DNA of 64,000 bases from Perkinsus marinus ATCC 50983 (taxonomy: Eukaryota > Perkinsozoa > Perkinsida > Perkinsidae). The stretch covers positions 156,015 through 220,014 of the forward strand of contig NW_003205565.1 of NCBI RefSeq assembly GCF_000006405.1. Reading direction: 5' to 3'. A program made the translations under genes and the position numbers. The notes below the pieces were generated by a model. The model searched no databases. It was not told where the DNA came from and was given only the letters and a program-made list of their open reading frames with translations. Of this stretch, positions 1 to 10,010 are shown in pieces (the stretch's first letter is position 1; each line of letters starts with the position of its first letter).

Positions 1-432
1 GTGGCTGTATTAGTTTGACGTTATCAAGAAAGTAGTTTCCTATTATTCCTGATTCCTTAATATTGAGTTGCTGTCAAGAGTTGTAACACTCCAATACTGC
101 CAAGAACTGAGAGAGATCTTCATCATGGGGGAGAGTAATGCAGCAGGCACTTCTGAAGATTGGGCCCGCTTGATGCCTCTATTGCGTTATTGAGTCAAGA
201 TTACGCTCAAAGACGTTGAAAAATGTCGCGTCTGATAATTATACGACATTAGCATTGCAGAAGTATGCATTTGAAACATCATGCTTCGAACCCTCACGAA
301 AACCTTCGTGAATAAAAGCCAACCAATTCAAACTTATACGCCTCTGTGTAGGAGACTTCGACAAATGAAACCCTCAGAAATCCACTTGAAACACAATTCT
401 CGTGTTCGACACCCCACGTGTTCGCATCATGT
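1..432. other. No confident gene
   Basis: This stretch lies downstream of the CEP164-like gene on the minus strand. A 96-codon open frame on the plus strand overlaps the last exon of that gene and has no recognisable domain, so I treat it as chance. The stretch probably holds the 3' flank of the minus-strand gene. Confidence 0.4.
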
Positions 433-2888
433 TCACCAAGAGTTTTCCTCCGAGCTCGTTGCGGGTTCTTCTCCGAATGTCATGACTTCTGTCAATTCGG
501 GGAACTCTCGTTTTTCTCTCAACGATATTGGCGACGGATGTGCTGATGTAGTTTCAACACCGGAATCTTGACAGGAATCCCTTGCCTTGGGCAGATCGAC
601 ATGCGATGAAGATGGTAGCGCCAGATCACTTCCCAGCAAGTCGTCCCAGTACCTGAAATAACCAGCTAGAGATGTGATCCCAGTGCGAACTCACCTGTGT
701 CTTTGCGTGGACAAGACGGTCGCCTCAGTAGTCTTAATTGCGTCGTTAGCGACTCCTGGCGCTTTGCCAGCACAAACTCGGCCGAACCCCGACCGACCCC
801 TCTCAGCCTTGAGCATGCTACGCACTCTGTAAAGCAAACATCCGATTCGCACGAACAGCAGTGGAGCTCGACCTGGCAATCTCTTCCAATACATCTTTCG
901 TTTGAGTTGCCTTCTCAAGAATCGAGTCTCTCGTAGAAGCCTCCACTCCCGCCAGTGCGGCGATGAGAGCTCGAGCTTCCGCGAATCTCGAGCGGAGAGC
1001 TGCGTGTTCTCTTCTCTGAGAATCTCCGATGCAGGGATACAATTTTAATTCTCCCTTACATGTGCATCCATCGCTAACTTCAGTAAGACCACCTCTTCTT
1101 TCCCCCGCTCTAGAGCAACCTTCAGAGATGCTATCTTAGCCTCCCACTCTGTCTCCTTCGTCGCCATGTCTGTCTCCAAGCCTTCACGTGTCTGACGAGT
1201 TAACGTCCGATAAGACCACCGAGCTAGTGAGTCAGTTTAAACCGTAACGAGAATTATCTAGTCGAACGAAATAAATTTCTCGATTAAACTGAATGCGTTG
1301 TCTGAGAAAAGTCGTGGACGAACTGTATCAGCTCCACCTTAGAAGTCGTTTTAATATCGTCTTTAATCTGCGAGAGAGCCTCCTTGGTCTTCTCCACCTC
1401 ATCTTCAATATCCTTCGCCGCTTCGATCTTGCGCTGGTGAGCATTTATAAGCTCAGAAGCTTCCCTGTCGACTTCTGGGAATAAAAGTGTGTCTATTCCG
1501 AGATGGAATAATTTTTCAAAGATGGAGTGTTCATATGCTGCTTCGAACAATGAGAGCAATATCACTCCTGAACCCTAGCCCAGGCAGGAAAGGCGTGACC
1601 ACGAGTTTTGAAGCACTCTTCAATACGGGACCATTCCATCAGTTAAGAGGAGTGCTCGCACCTGCCTTCTTCTCTCTGACTTCTGCTAGCTTCAGTTTAA
1701 GTCTGTGCATTTCGCCTTTAAGTTCCTCAACCTCCGTGAACACCTTACAATGCAATCTCGTGGAATCTCAACAGAGCAATGGAATTCACAGTAGCAGACT
1801 CCTTCACGTTTGTGTTCCTTCGCTCGGCATTTGCTCGTGATCGTTCCTCACCAGCGCCAGACCTGAGTGGGCCACTCGGCGGTCTAGCTGTGGGCGGGAC
1901 GAAATACCTCGGTGACTGTTCAGTTTCACTGTCGCTGCTAGACACGACGGCGTGTTCAGCTCTGGCCAAGACAGACCTCATTCTGTTAACATGCAGTTCT
2001 ATCCTTAGCTGTCACAATCGAGCCAGAATTCACCTCTCCTCGCTTCCCTTGCCCTTTGCTGTATTGAGAGGTGAACTGCCAGGCGTAGCCTCCTCTACAA
2101 CAGATCATCACATCGGTGACAGCACTATGAGTGCAAATAAGCTATCAATTTAATACCATCGTTGTCCTCGTAGTTTAGATCAGATTTCGCCGCTGATTTG
2201 CGGTTGCCTAGCAACCATGATTCTGATAGGAGCTCAGCCTGAAGGCGATCATCCAGTTCAGCCTGTCATGTCTTTCCTATTCCAAGCTCATTGGTATTCG
2301 TATCTTGTACTCGCGTATAATTCGTTTAGCAGCAAGACTTTCGCAACTTCAAATTTCTTTGTCAACCTTCATCTGTTTCGAATATCGGTCTACACTCCCG
2401 ACCAGATAGCTAAGGTGAAACCTGTGAGCTCACCAGCTTCTTGCGATCGTATTTCCCCTCCTTGTATTCACCAACTGCCTGCTGATAGAAACTGTCATAC
2501 CTAGCTATTACGGATGCCGAAGACAACAGCAGTCCACTCTACGGGTGGTCCCAGACGCTTTCTTTCGTTTTCGAGTTGTGGAAAAATACATCACCAGAGT
2601 CGGTCTGGCACTGGACCCATGGCTTCGGTATAGGTGTGGTGAGAGCCTGGCTCGCGAGACGTGGAGATTCGCTACAGGATCAGAACTAGCACTTGCACGG
2701 CGATCCAAAACAGGTCGTGGTCGTCGTCCGTGAGTCCAAGCCATAGGGCATAATCTCGAACTTCCTCAGTGGTGGGTCGCTCTATCTATGATGCGGAATT
2801 GCTATCCATCGTCACGACGTTGTGCGGAAATACATTCCAATCAGTGACTGTCACTGCGAGGGCCGAGTTCGATTCGCCTGGCATCATG
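433..2888 (-). CDS. CEP164-like WW-domain coiled-coil protein
   Basis: This multi-exon gene is read right to left. Near its N-terminus (about 2783-2420) spliced exons give a helical segment with EEVRDYALWLGL and FWIAVQ, then TPIPKPWVQCQ and a WW core with DSGDVFFHNSKTKESVWDHP. It continues PFYQQAVGEYKEG. This order, a short helical segment followed by a WW with WDHP and an aromatic tail, is the signature of CEP164, the distal-appendage protein that docks basal bodies for ciliogenesis. The rest (2270 to 640) is charged and coiled-coil-like, for example KVFTEVEELKGEMHRLKLKL, IEAAKDIEDEVEKTKEAL and ARALIAALAGVEAS. The acidic, Ser-rich C-terminus ends SSEENSW at 433. The first exon (start near 2888) is the least certain part. 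A role at the basal body is inferred from family knowledge; the WW and its flanks are seen directly. Confidence 0.7.
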
Positions 2889-3255
2889 CGCGCTGATGCT
2901 GCTATCTCAGCTGCCATGTTCAGTACAACGTTCGAAACTAAGGTTCCCGAAATGCTGGACAAACACCCAATGGAGTGTCCAGGCAGCCACTACTAAATGA
3001 TGGTTTCCAGAGCCCGGAATTGTGCCACGGTGGAGTGCATCGCCGAAATGGCTGCTCTCGGTGCTACTCAGAAAGTTACAGGTCTGTCTCGTGGTGTACT
3101 GTAACCCAATGAGCAAAGCAGCGTTAAGAAAACTGATATGATGACTATGCCAGACCTCAGCAATAACCGTACAAGTACTACACGCAGCAGACAACAAGCG
3201 CGAAGTGGCAATATAGAGGGTAAGTAACAAGTTCACTGGTGATTCCCAGCACACT

Positions 3256-5437
3256 TCAGAGACCTCGAAATTGCTGCATTCCTCCAGAGCCTTGATACGG
3301 CGCAAAGGGGTTACTGTTCTGCTGTGGGTAGCCTGCGAATGGATTGGGCGGCGCAGCTTGCTGCTGTTGTTGTTGCTGCTGATAGGGTTGGTATTGTTGT
3401 TGTGGCATCGGCATACTCCCCATGGATGGCTGGGCATACCCTGGCTGCTGACCATAGTAGCCTGTGTAACCATAGCCCTGCTGCTGGCCTGGAAATAACG
3501 CGCCATAACCCGACACCAATATTCCTCCGCATTACCTGGATAAGCACCTGTACCAGCTTGGACCTGCGGCGCCCCTTGGTAGGGCATTGGCTGCTGCTGC
3601 TGCTGTTGGGCGGGCCTTGCATTCATATTGAGCAGATCGACCGATTGCTGTTGTGGCTGTTGTTGTCGTGGCCGAGGGGGCGGCATAGGACGCCTATGGT
3701 GAACATACACTGTTCAAACAAGCTGCGAGTATGAGTACCGTTGTTGCGGAGGAGGCGGACGTCGAGCTGGCTGGCGAACGACTGGTGATTCTTCCTCGGA
3801 AGAGGAGGACGACTCTGAGCTGGACTCGTCATCTGACTCCTCGGCGGCGGCGGCCTGACATATCGATCAGTTCACTACTGAGGCTCAGAAGAATATCCCA
3901 CCTGCCGCTGCTGCTCCAACTGCCGCTGTTGTTCCTGTTGCCTTCGAATGCGCTGCTCTTCTTCCCGACGCTTCCGTGCTGCCTCGTCATCAGCCATAGC
4001 CCGCTGTCGCTGCCTTTCACGATCCTGTATAAAGTGTGTAGCCCCTCTCAGCAAAACTTACAGTTCGACCAGAAGGCAAGACATCAGATTTTCCTAAGCC
4101 CTCGAGTACCTGTTTTCTCAGTTCCTCCAACTTGCTATTTTCTGGCAAATGCCTTGGTCCATTAACAACAGTTGCTGTCAACACTGTTGGGTTACTGCCA
4201 CCTTCCCGCGCCGCATACTGCGCACTACCAACACCACTGTCGTATCTAGACTCACACCATCAGCCGCCGTTAACCGACCGTCATCCTACCCCATCCCCGG
4301 AGGAGGCGCACCCACAGCTGTTGTAACGGTCTGCCCGGAGCTGCCGATGCCGATGTACTTGTCACGACCTTGTCGAGCCTTGTCCCGCTCCATCCTCAGT
4401 TGGGAAGGGTTGTTCACCAGTCCGACGATCTCTCGGGACTTCTCTCTGCCATGAAAGACAACTAATGAAAAAAAAGAAGAGAAAACGATACTACCTAATG
4501 CCGGCACCCTTATCCCGACCTTCCTCAGTGTATTGGAAGTCTTGCAAAGCTCTTATCCGATGAAGGCCGTCGCGCGTCTCGTCGACTGATATTAAGGAAA
4601 TAGTCGTCGGTGCTGCTATATTGGCAACTGTAGCCTCTGTGCTCAATCATTACGAAACAACAAATTCATCCTCTTTTACTAAAGGGCAAAGTCTTAACTA
4701 CTGAGCATACGTTCTAAAGCTGAAGTATTCCACACGTGGATGGGTTGAATCCATTTTCCTTTGGCGAATGCAACTACGCCCTATGGAGCGATACAGATAA
4801 TTCAGCAACACGTGAACCATGCGGAGTCCATAGGATTATTGATTTTAGTCCGATCTTACCAACACGCTCAGACCCAAATTTAAGGAGATAGTCCAGCAAG
4901 TTGAGCCCCTTGAATATCCTCCTCCATTTCTCTTTCTTATCACCAATGGCCGACCAAACTGTCGACATTATCAGATAATAGTCGTTGCTGAGGGGAACGT
5001 CGTGATAAAATGAATGAAAGTTAATATCATGTCATTTCACTGCCAGTGAAACCAGTTAGCAGGGGCAGTTTTCGGATGATCTTTAACCAGAGTATTGAGA
5101 CCATCGAATACCTGAATGCTCTCCCACCGTATTACAAGTCATGAGTGCATCTGGCAATGTCGATCAATACGGAGTTGGCCACGCCCCAATTCTCATTGGA
5201 TGTCGCTTCCCGAAGGTTTTTCTCCAGAGGAGTCTCCGTATGAGTTCTGCAAACGAGAGCGATACAGTCCTTGGTCAGCCGACTTGCACTTAGAATTTCC
5301 CGATGAAATGGATCCTCCACTATTACATTTTCTTCGTGTATTTCTTGAGACCAGCGAATGCCGATTGAAATGCACTTGCCATAACCGGTCGAATAACAAC
5401 TAGTGGAAAGAGGGGCATCAGCGTTGAATCTCAACAC
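3256..5437 (-). CDS. Epsin-like ENTH-domain clathrin adaptor
   Basis: The N-terminal exons encode an ENTH domain, with EKNLREATSNENWG at about 5220-5170 and VWSAIGDKKEKWRRIFKGLN plus LLDYLLKFGSERV at 4960-4850. ALQDFQYTEEGRDKGAGIR (about 4550-4500) and EKSREIVGLVNN complete the fold. ENTH domains bind phosphoinositides and bend membranes at clathrin-coated pits or endosomes. A KR/E/Q-rich coiled segment (about 4020-3900) and an acidic Ser stretch (EESDDESSSESSSS) follow. The C-terminal tail is Gln-rich with a DLLNM clathrin-box-like element and two NPF motifs (PNPFAGY, SNPFAPY), which are EH-domain ligands. The stop is at 3256. No clear ubiquitin-interacting motif is seen. The N-terminal 50 residues in the open frame starting at 5437 are not ENTH-like, so the true start may lie in a different exon. 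Confidence 0.82.
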
Positions 5438-5466
5438 AGCTCGGAGAGAGGCGAACGAAAGCTGGA

Positions 5467-5804
5467 TTAAGCGCGGACGATATCAGCAAATAGTTCGCCG
5501 CAAACTTTGCATTTCCCGCCAGTGGCAATCTTCATAGCACAACGCTTGCAGGCGAAGATATGACCGCAGGTACTGGGACCTAGAGGAACCGGAGGAATCT
5601 TAGGTTGAGGCATGCAAGATACAGAGTAGGTCGGTTTTTGACTTTCAGCTACTACCGAATTCTGCCTCCTGTTTGTGGCAGCACTTGCACACGGTATCAG
5701 TCTTCAACCTGTAAGAAACAGTGTATAGGACATGCGCATTGAATGACTGCTCACTGCTGCGCACTGGCTTCTGCTAATTTCTTCTTAGACTCGTCGCTAG
5801 CCAT
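5467..5804 (-). CDS. Tiny RING-type zinc-finger protein
   Basis: Three exons read cleanly with GT-AG introns. Exon 1 begins MASDESKKKLAEASAQ, exon 2 gives TDTVCKCCHKQEAEF, and exon 3 gives GPSTCGHIFACKRCAMK followed by GGKCKVCGELFADIVRA and a stop. The spacing C-x2-C, C-x-H, C-x2-C and C-x2-C matches a compact RING (C3HC4-like) finger filling almost the whole protein of about 70 residues. Such a protein could be a minimal ubiquitin ligase or a structural zinc protein; the sequence does not decide. The gene is divergent from the enoyl-CoA reductase gene, with about 230 bp between start codons. Confidence 0.65.
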
Positions 5805-6032
5805 TGTCAATACTCCAAAACACAACTACAATTTTCTGCCACCTTTAAAACCGAAAAACAATCACGACATTATCAAACTCTTCCTCCTCCGTGAGGCTAT
5901 ACATGGCGGGAACCAGAGCTGTTCGGTCACTAGTAGGACTTGCATAGGTTGATACAAATCGATTAGTATGGCGTGCGCGTTTTAAATCGCGTTCGAGTGA
6001 GTGCTCGCTTCATCGCTACCTGAATTATCGAG

Positions 6033-7121
6033 ATGAAGGTAACTGTGCAGAATAGAAGAGGCAAGGAGCTCGCCGTTATCACGGTATCCGGGGATGCCGC
6101 GACGGTGGCTGAGTTGAAGCAGGGAATTGAGAGTGCTATGAAGACGTCCGAGGCGCGGCAGAGGTTGGTCACGGGTGCTTAGGAAAATGTACCATGTCGT
6201 CTGTTCATCGCTCAGGCTAACCCTGCCATTGTCCGCCGATTCAGCGAAGAAGGGGTCGAAGCCTGTTGCTCTTACTGATGACAGTGCAACCCTCTCTAGT
6301 TATGGCCTTGCTGACGGTGACGTGATCGTATTCAAGGACCTAGGCCCACAGGTAAGCTTCTATCGATCGATAGCGAGATTCCAGTTGTTGCTTCCCCTCA
6401 GATCTCATGGAGACTGGTGTTTTTCATTGAGTACTTCGGTCCAATGGTCATTTTCCCCATTCTCTACTATGGACAGAAACACGTCTACGGCGCGGTTTCT
6501 CCAGGAGGTCATCCTAGCTTCCAGGAAGCGCTCAGACACTTCGTGGCTGCCCCTACTGTTAGCGTGCGCGAAGCTCAACTGGTTGCCAGTGTGTGTTGGT
6601 TCCTGCACTTCCTCAAGCGTGAATACGAAACTCTTTTCGTGCACCGCTTTTCGAACGGCACCATGCCGATCCGAAACCTCTTTAAGAACTGCGCATACTA
6701 CTGGGGCTTCGCTCTTTTGGTCGGCTACTTCGTTTGTCATCCGCTGTACACACCCGCAGCTCAGCAGTGGCAGCGCATTCTCGGCTTAGCCATTTTCGCC
6801 GTATGCGAGATCAGCAACTACCGATGCCATGCGATTCTGAGAGACCTTCGTCCGAAGGGCTCTCGGGTCCGCAAGGTTCCCCACGGCTTCGCTTTCGAGT
6901 TGGTCAGTTGCCCCAACTATATGTTCGAGATCCTTTCATGGTTCGGGTTCAATATGATGACTCAAACTGTGATGGGTATTGCCTACATGCTTGCCGGAGC
7001 CGGGCAGATGTGGGTGTGGGCCCTCAAGAAGCATCGTAACTATCGTCGCGAGTTCGACGGTAAGGATGGCCGGGAGTTGTACCCGAAGAACCGCAAGATT
7101 CTCATTCCGTATCTGCTCTAA
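6033..7121 (+). CDS. TECR: Trans-2,3-enoyl-CoA reductase (very-long-chain fatty acid elongation)
   Basis: This enzyme performs the last, NADPH-dependent step of each ER elongation cycle, reducing trans-2-enoyl-CoA. Three exons (6033-6163, 6216-6351, 6402-7121) give about 328 residues, close to the roughly 310 of animal TECR. The first about 100 residues form the ubiquitin-like domain typical of the family (MKVTVQNRRGKELAVITV to LADGDVIVFKDLGPQ). A multi-pass membrane part follows, and then the steroid-5-alpha-reductase-type C-terminus: SCPNYMFEILSWFGFN, a hydrophobic span, KKHRNYRREF and YPKNRKILIPYLL. These last motifs carry the conserved NADPH-site and catalytic-region residues. Splice sites are canonical and the frame is continuous. 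Together with the tandem DGAT2 genes it is one of the lipid-synthesis functions in the window. Confidence 0.9.
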
Positions 7122-7773
7122 GATAGCCATCGGGTTTACGGTACTGACTTGTTATTGAAGAGCTGGCCGCAAGAGACACACTGCGTACACCAAGTTTCAA
7201 AGCATTGTATCGGTTCGAATTGTGTTAGTCAGCATCATATTCATCCCTCTAGTCGCGCCGTTGCGAAATATGTTGTGATTTGTTGTTTCCGGGCGCTCCT
7301 AGTTCGTAGCACGATCAAGCATGTGTTGTTCAGGAAATCAAAAGGGCGAGTATCATCCGGGCCGCTTTAAGCTTCTAGCATCGCGCTTGACTCGACGAGA
7401 AACCTTAATTAGGAACTTACTCTACTGTTCATGCGCTTTGACATGCGTTTGACAAGTCACTTCGCATTTGAAGAATTGTCGACCTTGCTTCTTTTTGACG
7501 AGAATATCCACGTTCATATCCAAGATCGCGACCTTATGTACGTTAGCGTTCAGCTAGATGGTTGCATTCAACTCTTCCTTTTCGATAGCGGGTCGCATGG
7601 CTCTAATTCTCTGTCACGTTCAAACCATCACGTCTGAGCGATGGAAGGGGGTCATCTATATGCTGTCGCCTGGGTTATCTTTCGGCCTCATGAAACCTAG
7701 CTCCTCTGCTCATTCTAGTTGAGCCAGTGGCAGGAAACTCTCGGGTTTATTAGTCACTTGTTGGCGTATAACT
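7122..7773. other. Intergenic, no supported gene
   Basis: The stretch separates two plus-strand genes. It contains short open frames on the plus strand (7149-7370, 7431-7637) without domain features or good exon structure. I see no RNA gene or repeat in it. Confidence 0.4.
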
Positions 7774-8901
7774 ATGGGATTTGGACTACCTGGACTAAGC
7801 CGTTGGATTCTGCCTCTACTATTGGTACTCTTGTTTGTGATATTGGCAGCTCGCCTAACTCACAATCTGCCCAAGTATCGACAAGGACTGTCCGGGAGCA
7901 CTCCTCATAGGCCTAGCTACGGTGGTCGCCTTGACGGTGTGTGCTCCGCGGACGGCGACTATAAGCATCAGAATAGTCGTTTCGGTGTGTTCATGCGCGA
8001 CATCGTTGACAAAGCTCATGCTAGCGCTTCTTATCTATACCAGGGCGGGTTCAAGTTCGTCACTGATGGGTGCAACAGGGACTTGGTCAAGACCTCGTAT
8101 GGTTTCAAGTACGAGGCGTCTGCACCAGGTGGATCATGCCTCTGGGGAAACACGCCTCCTCTCAAACTGCTACCGGTCGCTGCCCTAGCCGAAGCCTTGA
8201 ACGTTACCACAATCATCGAATCGGGGCGACGTGGAGGCGCTTCTGCTTTGGCTTACCACCAGCTTGGCTTCCATGTCATTAGCGTTGAGTTTGACCCCAT
8301 TCAAGAGGTCGAGGATGCCCTGCGTGAGATCGCCCCCGACATCGAGCTGATAAACGGCGATGCGATGGTTGAGGTTCCGCGCATTCTTGATCGTCTTCCT
8401 GCGCATGAGGCCGTCGGTGTGGTTATAGATGGTCCGAAGCTTCAGCCTCAGTTGGACTTGTGGACGGCCATAAAATCTAGGGTTCGTTTTGGTGCCTTGG
8501 ATGATGTCAATTCCACGCCGGGTAAGTATCGACGGCATCAGAAGAACGTCATGAAGACGTACCACCCATACTGGTCAACAAGCGACGATGCCTACATGAA
8601 TACACAGGCACCAAAAGACATTCGGTGGAGTGATGCCCAGGCTACCAGTCTTGGTATCATGCGCGATTTCGCCCGTGTGATTTTGGGTGTATCATCGAAG
8701 GACAACTGTCTCCGTCGGAGCGAGTGCAGTACCGAGCTTGGCATGGCGTTTTTGTTGGGTGGCATGATGTGTGAATTACCCTGGTCGATTTTGTTCCGCG
8801 TTTGCTATCTTAAATTGGCATACAAGGTGTATGTAAATGTGATGCCCAGAAGAACCGAATTAATGCTAGTGGTGTCCAAAACAACTCTTGCTGAAGTTTA
8901 A
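7774..8901 (+). CDS. Membrane-anchored SAM-methyltransferase-like protein, function unknown
   Basis: This single open frame of 375 residues starts MGFGLPGLSRW, followed by a hydrophobic stretch (about residues 11-27) that looks like an uncleaved signal anchor. The body resembles a class I Rossmann methyltransferase: TTIIESGRRGGASALAY fits motif I (E/DxGxxxG), VISVEFDP fits the acidic end of strand 2, INGDAMVEVP the following element and GVVIDGPK motif IV. The C-terminal third (YWSTSDDAYMNTQAPKDIRW onward) is not recognised. The type II topology suggests a lumenal enzyme of the secretory pathway, but substrate and activity are unknown. Absence of introns over 1.1 kb is unusual for this window. 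An internal intron near the C-terminus cannot be excluded. Confidence 0.6.
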   Translation: MGFGLPGLSRWILPLLLVLLFVILAARLTHNLPKYRQGLSGSTPHRPSYGGRLDGVCSADGDYKHQNSRFGVFMRDIVDKAHASASYLYQGGFKFVTDGCNRDLVKTSYGFKYEASAPGGSCLWGNTPPLKLLPVAALAEALNVTTIIESGRRGGASALAYHQLGFHVISVEFDPIQEVEDALREIAPDIELINGDAMVEVPRILDRLPAHEAVGVVIDGPKLQPQLDLWTAIKSRVRFGALDDVNSTPGKYRRHQKNVMKTYHPYWSTSDDAYMNTQAPKDIRWSDAQATSLGIMRDFARVILGVSSKDNCLRRSECSTELGMAFLLGGMMCELPWSILFRVCYLKLAYKVYVNVMPRRTELMLVVSKTTLAEV

Positions 8902-10010
8902 AATTTGAAGGATGCGTCTCGCTCCGCGGCGAGTCTTCTACTAGTGGCAGTTCAGATCTAGTAAAATAAAAATCATTTCAATCACTCCCTTGTGACGAAT
9001 AGTAGTCTGTAAATGCACCCTTCTCCTCGCCAGTTCGCAAGTGCGAGTCTATAACTGTCGGTTCCTCCAACGTTGGCCTCACCGTTAGATTCAGCGCCCC
9101 CCAAAGGCCTATTCTTCAACATTTCAAGACCGATACATACGCATTCTGACGGCTACCTTCAAGTGATGCCGTTTTCCGCATCAGGATGCGCACGGCGTGC
9201 ATCCGAGGCTCGGACTCCGAGCCCAAGTGGTGTCAGCTGGCCTACAGCACCGCCGGAACGGTGGAGCTATACTCAAGCTGAGAATCTCAACAATTTGTGA
9301 GGAATGACGCTGACGATCTGATGCGCTGACATCTCGTTGGTACGAAGGGGGACTCGTGCTATACTAGCTGCGAGTCCTTCTCAGTATTTCCGGATGAGTT
9401 TGGTGAAAGTGAGCTTTCATTGGCCGAAATCGGTCTTGTGTTCGACGAATTTGAACTTGCGTTTCCGAATCCATAAATTTCATTTACGAATTTGAACATT
9501 ATTTTCGGCCGGTCTACGTTAATCGAACTTTCCTTCGAATTTGAACTCTTATTTCGTGAAAAACTCCTTTCACTTGTCGAAAATCAAATTTCTTTCGTCA
9601 AATTTGTTCTTTTAATTCTGAATCGAGATTGATGAGGTCAGTGCAAATGATGACGAAACCATAACCAGAGAATATGTGAAACACGTGGGAGTACGCAAGG
9701 CCTCGTCTTTGAAAGAGATGACTGTCCGACGCTTGAGCAGTATCATCCCAAGAGGATGAAATACTGTCATCATCACCATAGTCAACTTCTTCGTTACCGT
9801 ACATACCAACACGACTCTGTTGATAATCTCAAAAAAATTGCCAAAAAAGTGGCGGGCGAATTAAAAAAGTGGCGCGTGAAAAAGTAGAAGGGGGTCACCC
9901 GGGTTCGAACCACACTAACGTCATTTGTGTTGTTGCTCGTAACGGGAACTCGTGAGCGATAAAAGTCACACTTAGAGGATGAGAGCTATTTTTTCTTTGG
10001 GACTCATAGT
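8902..10010. other. Intergenic with AT-rich degenerate repeats
   Basis: This 1.1-kb stretch has no convincing gene. It holds three exact copies of the 11-mer CGAATTTGAAC at 9446-9456, 9487-9497 and 9536-9546, and two copies of an AAAAAAGTGGCG motif at about 9843-9874. A GGTTCGAACC box at 9902-9911 resembles a tRNA B box, but no tRNA can be folded around it. Minus-strand open frames at 9598-9812 have no recognisable content. Confidence 0.45.

Noticed and set aside
3324-3734. Long Leu/Val-rich plus-strand frame opposite the epsin tail
   Set aside because: It is the reverse complement of the CAG-rich poly-Gln coding exon, so the hydrophobic run is an artefact.
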